64,000 nucleotides of DNA from Megalobrama amblycephala (taxonomy: Eukaryota; Chordata; Actinopteri; Cypriniformes; Xenocyprididae): contig NC_063044.1 in assembly GCF_018812025.1 (NCBI RefSeq), forward strand, positions 42,347,243-42,411,242. Reading direction: 5' to 3'. Positions within the stretch are counted from its first letter, which is position 1; every line of letters begins with the position of its first letter. Positions 38,690-50,934 of the stretch are shown in pieces. The translations under genes were made by a program, and so were the position numbers. Below the pieces are notes generated by a model, which saw nothing but the letters and a program-made list of their open reading frames with translations, was not told where the DNA came from and ran no database searches.

Positions 38690-39317
38690 TGAAATGTACT
38701 TTGGGGAATTGTTGCAAAAAACATTTTGGAACCTTTGTTTATGAGTGTAAGGTGTTACTGTACTCACCCCACTTTTAGAGTTTGGGTAAAGAAGTTTCAT
38801 GGTAACTCTCTTAAAGTCTGGTCTCTCCCTACAAACTCTACAGCAGAAGGAAAATGCACAATTGTGTTGAATTACGTATTACTTGTATTACAGTCTGTTG
38901 TAACCTTTTACAATTTGTTTTTCAGCTTTGCTTGTACCTCTCAAGAATGATATCAAAGCATGTGACGGCATTGTCTGCTTGCAAAGCAATGATAAGGCAG
39001 GGACCTTCAAGTAGAAGTGCTCCACCAGCAGAGGACCTCAGTAACTCAGATATGTGCTGCCTTTGTTTTTCATTTGGTGTGCAGAGTTTTCCAGCCACCA
39101 GATGGCAGCCTGTCCTAAGCAGCCACTGCAGTAGGTCCGAGTACAGAGGAGGCTGACTCTGCTGCAGGAGGTTGGAAGGTATCAGCAGGCAGGTGGTCTG
39201 ACAAAGAGCACTGCAGGCCAAAGGCCCTACTGGCACCAAAACACAAATAAACAACAACGGTTCCCATCCTCATTACAAAGGTCGATCGCAGCTAGTAAAA
39301 CATCAACAGGTTTTGGT
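38690..39317. other. Probable dnaaf8 3' UTR and intergenic
   Basis: No further frame of interest. The minus-strand stop of dnaaf8 is at 39318-39320, and its 3' UTR must lie here. No confident poly(A) signal chosen. Confidence 0.4.
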
Positions 39318-42300
39318 TTATGTTTGTGTTATTGACTCAGTTTTCTGATGTGTTGTTAGAGGGGTGAGGACGAACGCCTTGCCTTGGCCGAATCCTGATG
39401 AAAATTTGTTCTTGACAGCGGTTCTGAGGGTTTTCAACTGTTCACGGTCCATACTAGCGTCAGGATCTGAATGCAAACAGGATATCTGAAATAAGACAGA
39501 AGAGATTTTTAACTATAGCACCAATATACTTGTGGGAAGGAAAAACCGGTTACAGTACCTTCTCGTGTCTTATAACTGAAGTTTCAGTGCAGCACACACC
39601 CTCTGGAAATACCAGTTTTATGTCTTCTACAGCCTTTCGATAAGATGGAGATCCTGTACAAAAATTTACAAATAATGTTTGTGAGCTTTGACCAGACTTT
39701 AACGGTTGATTATTTTTGTCAGAGTGCTGACCATAGATGCCATTACGCAGCCTGTCAGAGCCATACTGGGCCCTCCATAGTGTCTGATCTATAGTACGTG
39801 CTTCAACAGGGTCCTCAGGACCCATCAGCTCCAACAGCCTCATTACTGCATTCACTCTCAGTAAACCCAAAGCCAGCGAGGGTCCAGATCTCAAGTACTT
39901 CAACTCCATCTCCTCAGTGGGTTCCTGGACATCAAATAAACATGAAAAATTGTTTCTTATACACATTCAAGCTGAACTATAGCATTAGTAAATGTTCTCT
40001 GGATAATATCCCCTTGTAAAAAAGAAATGCATAGAATTGTGCTCTTGGGGTGTATTTCAAATCTTAAAATTATATTTTTAAAATACTGTACTTGCAGATA
40101 ATATATTAGTAATGAAAAGGTCACTGAAGAGTTCTAAAAGAGAGGACACTTTCATGACGGTTTCTTAGCACTGTAATAATTTCATATTAAAAAGTTTTAC
40201 TTTAAAGTACATTTTAAATCATGTTTTGTCATGCTTTTAAAAAAAGTAATTATGCAATTAATATGTGATTAAAGGTGTAGTAAGCAATTTCTGAGAAATG
40301 CTGTTGAAAGTGGATCGGCCAAAACTGAGCCGGCGTTCTGACGTAGAACCTGGAAGCTCTGCAATGTCTCTTCAACATAAACTGCGTAGGAGAATGACAG
40401 GGTAGAGAAGAAATTGTTGAATAAAGTTATTTTTGTTTTGTTTTTGTGTGCATAACATCTTTTTTTTGCTTCATAACATCAAAGTTGAACCACTGTAGTC
40501 ACGTTGACTATTTTAACGATGTCTTTACTACATTTCTGGACCTTGTATGTGGTAATTTCTTTGCTTTCTATAGGAGATAAAAAACACTCAGATTTCATCA
40601 AAAAAGATCTTAATTTGTGTTCCAAAGATGAACGAAGTTCTGCAGGTTTGGAACGACATGAGGATGAGTAATTAATGACAGAAATGTAATTTTGGGTGAA
40701 CTAACCCATTAAGACTTGAGTTAATATTAGAAAAGCCTTCCAGCGCTGCTGCTGGAAGGAAGTGGAAGTGGAAGTGCTGCTGGAGACTGATAACAAACTC
40801 TTGCTTGTATATACTTGTGTACTGTATGTTAATTTTTTTGTTCTTCCTTGTCATTCATTAATCACCTTCGATATATTTTTTTCAGCTATGATAAGAGACT
40901 TCCAGGCTTGCATTGAATGTTCAGGCATTTTAGGGACCATGAAGGGAGGGGTGTGTTTGTTTGGGTTGGTTTCAAATATCAACACTGTTCAATGATTCTC
41001 AGAAATCGCTTACTGCACCTTTAAATGTCTGAAAACATTACAATCAGTTTGCACTTAATATTCTTTAAAAGGAATTCGTTATTTATATTTTTTTAAGTGT
41101 TTTTTTTTTTTCCACAAGTACTCTTTTTAAAAGTATGCTAATGTGTACTTCTTTTTCACAGCGGTCTAGAATAAATGTAATTATTTACTCTTTTTAGGAT
41201 ATTTAGGAAGAAGAGAACAGATTGACCTGTTGCTCCAGTGGATGCATCAGTGCATTTGCCATGTTTGAGTCCAGCAGAAGCACACGTAAGCCCACTAGAG
41301 TATATCCATTCTGTTTGATTATGGTGAGAATTTTACCAAAGCAGTGTCTCCAGGCTCCAGGCTTGAACAGAGCTAGAGTCAAAAGTGGCTCTGGGCCTGT
41401 AGAGTACAGAGGGAGGAAGCTGAGAGAAAAAGCCATGAAAGACAGCTTTAAAAAGGACATGTTCTGAGAAGACATCACTTACCCACTGTCATGTAACTGT
41501 AAAGCGACTGACTTCTGAGACCTGAGGGTTGTCAGAGATTGACAAGTCAGTTCCCAGAGCACATGGGAGGGTAAAATATATATTGGCTTGGTACTGTACA
41601 TACCAGGAGTGTCAATGTGATGAAGTGGTAGGAATTTCAATGATGGACGACTGCTGTGATCTGAAGATGAAGATGCTTAAGTTAACTGCGTTTGGAGCAA
41701 AACTAAAAAGATCATCCCTACCAGACTGGTATTACTGTAGTTGAATCCTCACCAGGGACCAATTCTGCCTCCGAGAAGAAGAGGCAGGTCTGTCTGAAAG
41801 CTGTCTCAGGAGTGGGGGACATCAATATATGCAGGTTTCCTGGGTAATTTTGTGGTAAAAGTCTACGTAGGGTGATGAATGCCCTCACCCTCCTCAGAGC
41901 CAAGACCAGGGCAGGGGTGGATGTCAAGCTCTGCACACTGCTCTGCCACTCTCTGTCCCCAATCTCAAAAGGACTCAACTCTTGTGCCTGTCGCTGAGAC
42001 AGCTTGGGCTCCCACTTCAATGCCAGCAACTCAAATCCAGCTTGTACAAGGAAAAAGTAGATTTGGTAGCCAGATGCTGAAACTTAGTGATTTACTCAAG
42101 CAAGTACACAGGTACTTTTGTGAAAGTATAGTGTTAGGTCAGGGATGTCCAGTCCTCCTCCTGGAGGTCCACTTTCCTGCATAGTTTGGCTCGAACACAT
42201 CTACCTAGATGTTTCTAGTGATACTGAAGATCTTGATTAGCTGGTCCAGATGTGTTTAATTAGGATTGGAGCTAAACTCTGCTGGAAGGTGGCCCTCCAT

Positions 42301-45300
42301 GAGAAGGATTGAAACCTCTGTTTTAGGTAGAGTTTATGTACCTGCTTCATCTCCCCTGAGAACTTTATGAAGAAAGCCCATTTCATTCTTCATGATGTTT
42401 TGACCAGTCAATGTGAGAACCACCACCTGCTCTACATCTGGCCAAGAGGGATACATGTGTTTGGACAGGACCATGTGGCTACACTCTGGCACTGTCCACA
42501 TGAGCCCACCTGTAGAACATCATATAAATGTCAAAATACACTTGGGTGGTAATTGGGTAAATTATGAAAACGCAATGTAATGTCTGTACCCAGAACTTTG
42601 TGGTGGGGTTTAGAGTAGGGTACAGTGTGAAAGCAGACGTGTGGACCAACAACATCTGTGAATCTTGCACAGATTGATCCAATAAGGCCTTGTGCAGCAA
42701 GCTCATTCATCAAACCTTCATCAGGAAAAGAAACGGGACATTTAATTCTTGGAGCATTTTTGTACAGCTTTACGTACAGTAAGTGGCTGGCACGATATGT
42801 GCTATCCTGATGCTTTACCTATCGGCAGTCTGGAACAGTGTCTAACTGCACTTTCTCTCCTCATGAGCAGCACAAGACAATGAGAGGACAGCTCAACCTG
42901 TTCTCCATCCAGCAACACTGTGGGAGCATGACAGAACGCTGTAACCTAACGGAGACAGACAAATGCAATCAGCATCAATGTCATGGTAGTGTCCCACTCT
43001 CAGTTTCAATATATCTCTGTACTAGTACAGGCTCACGGTTGGGTTTATTCACCTGCTTGGTGGTGAGACCCAGAGAATGAGCTTGTTTCATGGAGATCTG
43101 TGCCCTTTGAAGTCCCAACAGACTGAAGCCTGTCTTTGCACATGCAGATAGTATATAGCTATAACAGCATGGTCCAACCACAGGAGACACAATGAGAAAT
43201 ATATCCGCTGTATGGGGGAAAAGGGGTAGAAAGTTTGACTTATTAGATGTTAGAAATGACACAGTTTTTATTTTCTAGTCACCTTTCACAGTGGCACATA
43301 AAGTTGCTGGAGAAGATGTCAGGATTTGGGATCTTTTTCCTCTGTCACCCTCCTCTGAGTCCTGAACCCTGATAAGAATGATAACCAGAGTCAGCAGGTA
43401 GTTCAAAGGAACAGTTTGCACCAACATGAAAATTGACTCATCATTTACTCATATCATTCCAAACTTGTATGATTTTCTTTCTTCTATGAAACACAAGAAG
43501 ATAGAATGAAGATTTTGAAGAATCTTTTTTATCTGTTTTTGTTTATATTATGCAAGTCAAAAGAACCCAAAACTGTCAAGCTCCTAAAAGCATAGAGTGA
43601 AATGATACAACTTGAACTTCTGAAGCGAGATGCTCATGTTATATGATGAAATGTAGATGTAAATATATGACTCAATTTAAATCAAAATCAACCCACACAC
43701 ACATATAGTCTGCATCAAATATCAATTAATGCCTCATATTCACCACATATCATGTTTTAGGTTTGAACCGCCATATTAAATGTAATCCTTTGATTAAAGT
43801 TTTGATTTGAGAGTGAATATAAAGGCTTAAATTTCAGCCTGTTCATCATACTAAGTGATCACGTTGCTTCAAAAGACTTAAAACATATCAGCCAAATTGT
43901 ATGGATTAATTTGATGCTACTTTCATGTCGTCTTTGGAGTTGAAGGTTTTGCTCCCATCGACTTTCATAATATAGACAAAAGCAGCTGATGACAGGTTCT
44001 TGAAATATCTTTGTGTTTCGCATAAGGAAGGCAATTATTCGAGTTTGGGATGACAATAAATGATAAAAGAAGTATTAAAGGAACACTCCACCTTTTTTGA
44101 AAATAGGCTCATTTTCCAACTCCCCTGGAGTTAATCAGTTGAGTTTTACCGTTTTTGAATCCATTCAGCTGATCTCCGGGTCTGGCAGTACCACTTTTAT
44201 CATAGCTTAGCAAAGTTCATTGAATCTGATTAGACCGTTAGCATCTCGCTCAAAAATGATCAAAGAGTTTCGATATTTTTCCTATTTAAAACTTGACTCT
44301 TCTGTAGTTACAACGTGTACTAAGACCGGCGGAAAATGAAAAGTTGCGATTTTCTAGGCCGATATGGCTAGGAGCTATACTCTCATTCCAGCGAAATAAT
44401 CAAGGAACTTTGCTGCCATACCATGGGTGCAGCAGGCGCAATAATATCATGCAGCGTCTGTGACCCCGTTTGCACAGGGAGCGTGCCTTGCAACCATGGA
44501 GACATTTGTGAGAGGCGGTGCATAATATCATTGTGCCTGCTGCACTCGTGGTACGGCAGCATAGTTCCTAGCCATATCGGCCTAGAAAATTGTAACTTTT
44601 TATTTTCCATCGGTCTTAGTACACGATGTCACTACAAAAGACTCAAGTTTTCAATAGGAAAAATATCGAAACTCTTTGGTCATTTTTTTGAGTGTGATGC
44701 TAACGGTCTAATCAGATTCAATGAACTATGCTAAGCTATGCTAAAAGTGGTACCGCCAGACCCGGAGATCGACTGAATGGATTCGAAAATTGGTAAAACT
44801 CAACTGTTTAACTCTAGGTGAGTTGGAAAATGAGCCTATTTTCAAAAAAAGTGGAGTGTTCCTTTAAGATACTAACATTCTATGATACTAACATTGACAG
44901 GGTGTTTTTTGCTATTCTACCACCAAACCACAAGCAGAGCCCCAGATGTACAAGACTGGCAAGGCGGGGTGAGTAGAGCAGGATCTGGTCTTGACTGTGA
45001 TGGTACAGGGCGTTGATGGATGCTGGATCTGTCCGCCTTGCCAGCTGGGGGTCTGATGGCCCTGTGATCTCCTGCCACACTGAGTTAGCGTGAGGACCAC
45101 GGAAAGCCACAGTGAGCACTGGCTCTCCCTCACTATGCATAACTGACTTGCAGACTAGAAGACAGGATATGCATTAACCCATGCGATTTGTACATGTTGT
45201 GTAATTATGGTGGGAGATGATATGTACCTGCAAAGTTTGTCAGTAGCTCTTGGAGTGGGTAGAGGAAACGGATACCACATATATCTAGACTTGATCTGCA

Positions 45301-48300
45301 CATAAGCTCAAGTGTGTGATGCATTGCCAGTGGGTTAAGAAACAGTGCCCTGCCTATCAGAACAAGTGCTGTCTGAAAGCAAAAAAAAAAAAAAAAAAAT
45401 ATCCATGCAATACAAAGCTATATATGTTAACTGAAAGGTAAAATGGCATTTTCAAAAGACTCACTCACCTCAGTATGACACTCTTGAGAATTTATGGCTT
45501 CTGCCCTTTGACATTTTTGGTCTTCGGTTTCCAGAGTTTGCCAGTAGAATCCTGGGATCGCACTAAAGGCCTTTTCAACAGCCTGAAACAAAGTGCATTA
45601 AGGAATTACAATCCCGATTCCAAAAAAGTTGGGACACTGTACAAATTGTGAATAAAAACAGAATGCAATGATGTGGAAGTTTCAAAATGTATCTTTTTAA
45701 GGGAGAAATAAGATGATTTTAAATTTCATGGCATCAACTCATCTCAAAAAAGTTGGGACAAGGCCATGTTTACCACTGTGTGGCATCCCCTCTTCTTTTT
45801 ATAACAGTCTGCAAACGTCTGGGGACTGAGGAGACAAGTTGCTCAAGTTTAGAAATAGGAATTTTGTCCCATTCTTGTCTAATACAGGCTTCTAGTTGCT
45901 CAACTGTCTTAGGTCTTCTTTGTCGCATCTTCCTCTTTATGATGCGCCAAATGTTTTCTATGGGTGAAAGATCTGGACTGCAGGCTGGCCATTTCAGTAC
46001 CCGGATCCTTCTTCTACGCAGCCATGATGTTGTAATTGATGCAGTATGTGGTCTGGCATTGTCATGTTGGAAAATGCAAGGTCTTCCCTGAAAGAGACAA
46101 CGTCTGGATGGGAGCATATGTTGTTCTAGAACTTGGATATACCTTTCAGCATTGATGGTGCCTTTCCAGATGTGTAAGCTGCCCATGCCACACGCACTCA
46201 TGCAACCCCATACCATCAGAGATGCAGGCTTCTGAACTGAGCACTGATAACAACTTGGGTTGTCCTTGTCCTCTTTAGTCCAGATAACATGGTGTCCCAG
46301 TTTTCCGTCCCAGAACTTCAAATTTTGATTCGTCTGACCACAGAACAGTTTTCCACTTTGTCACAGTCCATTTTAAATGAGCCTTGGCCCAGAGAAAACG
46401 CCTGCGCTTCTGGATCATGTTTAGATATGGCTTCTTTTTTGACCTATAGAGTTTTAGCCGGCAACGGCGAATGGCACGGTGGATTGTGTTCACCGACAAT
46501 GTTTTCTGGAAGTATTCCTGAGCCCATGTTGTGATTTCCATTACAGTAGCATTCCTGTATGTGATGCAGTGCCGTCTAAAGGTGATGATACACGGGGCAA
46601 CTTTTTGAGCAATGTTGCCAGGCAATGTTGCCGAGCAACGTTGCTTGGGCACTTTCCCACTGAGAATGAGCAACAAATTTATATCTAGATTCGTTAGATC
46701 GGTCGTGGGCAATTTTTTGAGATCCTCCAATCAGAATGTTAGCAGCCGATCACGTGATTGGTTCGGAGATTTCAGAAAAAAATTCAAACAAGATGGCGGC
46801 CTCTCAGCGGCAGTGGAGCGGAGAAAAGGGGTGTGAACTTATATCTTTTTACGCTAGTAAGTTGTAATGCGTCAACCCAAAACAGGGAATTTACCTCATA
46901 TAATGCTTAAAACAGCAACAACTGTCCAATGTCATGCATGTAAACTGTAATTAAGCCATCGAATGTTTTCAGTTAAATACTAAAAAGACAGGGCCCATTT
47001 AACATCTGTAGTAGCGTAGGCTGTAGGGGGTATGGCACATAAATGTAGATTTTGACGCGATCGACGCGGGTTCGAATCCGCCTTTTGCCGAACTTGCTCT
47101 TCTCCCTTTTCCTATCAAAAATCAGATCGGAAAAGCATTTATTTTTAATTAAAATGAAGAAAATATTTGAAAAGTTGAAATGAAGTGCCTAACAAGTGTT
47201 TATAATAAAGTATTTATTGGGTTGGCAATAGATTTGCTCCTCTCTGATTAGTTGCTGCCAACTGTCCGTTGCCCTAATTAGTTGCCCTGTGTCTCATCAG
47301 GTTGCCCGTTGACGGCAACATTGCCCAGCAACATTGCTCAAAAAGTTGACCCATGTATCATCACCTTAAGGGCCCAAAGATCACGGGCATTCAGTATGGT
47401 TTTCCAGCCTTGACCCTTACGCACAGAGATTGTTCCAAATTCTCTGAATCTTTGGATGATATTATGCACTGTAGATGATGATAACTTCAAACTCTTTGCA
47501 ATTTTTCTCTGAGAAACTCCTTTCTGATATTGTTCCACTATTTTTCACCGCAGCATTGGGGGAATTGGTGATCCTCTGCCCATCTTGACTTCTGAGAGAC
47601 ACTGCCACTCTGAGAGGCTCTTTTTATACCCAATCATGTTGCCAATTGACCTAATAAGTTGCAAATTGGTCCTCCGGCTGTTCCTTATATGTACTTTTCC
47701 GGCCTCTCATTGCTACCTGTCCCAACTTTTTTGGAATGTGTAGCTCTCATGAAATCCAAAATGAGCCAATATTTGGCATGACATTTCAAAATGTCTCACT
47801 TTCAACATTTGATATGTTATCTATATTCTATTGTGAATAAAATATAACTTTATGAGATTTGTAAATTATTGCATTCCTTTTTTATTCACAATTTGTACAG
47901 TGTCCCAATTTTTTTGGAATCAGGTTTGTATATAGAATAATGTCTCAATAACTGTAAACAAATTGGATATATAAATTATATAAAACCTCTATATTTGGGT
48001 TGACAGAGATGAAGCAGTCCAGGTAAGATGAGGGCATGTGGACATGTGTAGGATAAGCCTGTTCCTCCAGCAAATGATTAAGCTGAGGTACCCAGAATGC
48101 AACAGTCTTCAATGACGTCTGAGCAAAAAACTTGCAAACTCGCCTATAAAACTTGCTCTCGTCCTTTTCCACCTCCCCAATCTATGAGAAAAAATATCAG
48201 ATTCCATTATAAACTTGAATAATAGTCAATAAAGACCTTATTTTTAAAATAATATTTGGCCCACACGGAATCTTTTGAAGTGTTTGCAAGTGGGAAATCT

Positions 48301-50897
48301 GCAGAAAGCATTGTTAAATGAGCCAAATATTTTATTTATAAGAAAAAATATGCTGAAGATTATGTTTAGAACTCACCCTGGATTTCCTACAGTCATCTTC
48401 GAGAGACATGGCGCAGATGTACAAGGCCAAGCCATCCTCCTTATAAAACTGCTGCAGCCCAGCCACCCAGAAAGGGGCATCAAGCTTGTTACCTTTTCTA
48501 TTGCTGTTTTTGAGATCAGTCTATCACAGAACAGGTAACAGAGAGATGAAATGTAGCATAGCATGTCAAATATTTTTTCACTGCCAAAAATAATAAGACA
48601 TACCAAAGACAAGAACCAAGCTATGAGTGCATTGTAAAGATGTGATTTCATGAAGACTGAATCCACTGTCTGTGCTTTTCTCTGCATTCTTCCAGCCACC
48701 ACCCCAGGACTGGACAAGGACACAGTCAGCAGCAAACACTCCCTCATCTGTAGATCCGCAGGTAGGGTGTTCACTGAGGGAAGGTAGGATGCTTCCTAAG
48801 GGGAGTGAGTACAGCTAATGTGAGTACTCTAAATATGAAAACAACCTTTTTATATTCAATTTTATAGATAATCTGCCAATAACTCACAGGTTCATAAAGA
48901 ATATCAGTCCTCTCAGCAGCTTCCTCGCTGTTATTAGCAGAACGTTGAGGTCTGAATGTTTGCAAGAGCTTCAGATCCTTCTGCCATCTGACTTTATGAC
49001 TGTGCATGGTCATACAGTTATTATTACATTAGTTTATGCATATTCCTGAGAGTGAAGAAAATGTACGAATACCTTGTACCTTTGTTTGTTTTGAGCAGCT
49101 GGAATGTGAGAAGAATTCTGATTATGTTGGTCATATTTTGCAGTAGAACAGCAGACATTGACCTGCTGAATACCAGGTTCACTGCAACTAGTTTCAAAAT
49201 CATGAAGCTGTTTTTCCTTTATGATTTTCCCTGAGGAGTCTTTCTGCCTAGCCTCAGCAAAATCCTGTGAATTTCTGCAGCTCCAAGATATCTCTACCAC
49301 ACTTTGATTTGACTGTCTGGTGTTTTGGAGTGATAAAATCTTCCTAGCAAATTCTCTATAAATGAAAAATAAACATGCATTATGACTGAGCTTATGAGAT
49401 GTAGTGGGAATATATTTTACTGTACATCAGCCATTCATTACCTGAAATATAATTAATTATGATTTATCATTTATGTGATCGCTTACCTTTTCTGCCGCTT
49501 TGCTTTTGCATTTGTTTTAGTCGTCCTCTTAGTGGAGCTCATTTCCTTTTCCATGTTTACAGGACTTATGACACTGTTACTCTGGCTAATGGCTGATTGT
49601 TTTGTTTGAAATGTGTTGTTGCGCAAGTCAATATATATGGTGGGAGACTCTTGATAGAGTTGTAATTTTGCTGAGGTCTCACTGAAGTCCTTCACCTGTC
49701 TCCCAGCATATCTGGGAAAAGTCACAGACACATTAAACCTGCCGTGTGGAAATCTGTAAACATGAGAATATACACTATTGTTCAAATGTTTAGGGTCGGT
49801 AAGATTTTTGAATGTTTTTTGAAAGAAATCTTTTATTTATTTGACCAAAAATACAGTGAAAATGGTGTAAAATATTATGAAATATTATTACAATTTAAAA
49901 TAACTGTTTTCTATGTTAATATATTTTAAAATGTAATTTATTCCTGTGATGTCAAAGCTGAATTTTCAGCATCATTACTCCAGTCTTCAGTGTCACATGA
50001 TCCTTCAGAAATCATTCTGATATGATGATTTGATGCTCAAGAAACATTTATTATTATTATCAATGTTGAAAACAGTTGTACTGCTTAATATTTTTGTGGA
50101 AACTGATACATTTTCTTAGGATTCTTTGATGAAAAGAAAGTTCAAAAGATCTGTATTTATTCGAAATAGAAATCATTTGTAACATTTCTGTCACTTTCAA
50201 TCAAATCTGAATCAAATTATTAATTTCCAAAAATCAAACTTAGTGACCACAAAGTTTTGAACGGTAGTGTAAATTTAATGTCATAGTAGCAATAGAGATT
50301 ATATGACTCTACCTGAGGGATGATTCTTGTATATTAGGGGTTTTTGTAGATGAAACGTGTGTCTTTATGTCCATCTCATTTACTTTCTTCTCACAAAAAG
50401 CAACCAGCTGCTCCATTAAATAATGTTCATGTTGTTTTTCTCTTATGTCCATCTGAAATGTACATGCATTCTAAATGAATAAAACAGTGTCTGCAATCCA
50501 ACCTTTGAGTTACGGCTGAATTGGTTTGACAAGAGGTTTGTGTTGCTTTCGAGTCTGAAGGACTTGGTCGAGATCCCATCCAGGTTTCAAAAGGCTGTTT
50601 ATAATAATTTGTCACATACCTTCTGTTTAGCTTTGGTGGTCTAATAATCTGATTATATACAGCCAAACTTACTGTCAAAGCAGGGCAGAGCTGGGTTTCT
50701 GTCCATCCAGTCTTGTTTCCTTTTTCTTGCAAAGGTACATTGCTTTCGGTTTTATGTGCCACACTTGCATTCAGTGATCCGTCTGTTTTGTCACCTTTTT
50801 GGTCATCATCGGTCCAGGAAGTGAATAGCTGTGATATACAGATTTGCACAGATGTTTTATGTAATGTGATCTGAGAAGTTATTAGAGATAAACTAAA

Positions 50898-50934
<37 letters not shown>

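Larger units (their letters stand above)
45609..47928 (-). mobile_element. Tc1/mariner element, split by a nested MITE (dnaaf8 intron 10)
   Basis: Terminal inverted repeats GATTCCAAAAAAGTTGGGAC and its right-hand partner are bounded by TA target dinucleotides (45607-45608 and 47929-47930). Removing the nested 46580-47366 element leaves about 1.53 kb, a normal Tc1 size. The transposase runs on the minus strand, the same orientation as dnaaf8. The element fills almost the entire intron. Confidence 0.93.

Noticed and set aside
42716..42818. A frameshift in dnaaf8 with a continuing frame LLYVKLYKNAPRIKCPVSFPDEG between exons 16 and 17
   Set aside because: A 103-base GT-AG intron with a good pyrimidine tract (acceptor at 42716) joins the two exons in the right phase, so the intervening frame is intronic coincidence and no frameshift is needed.
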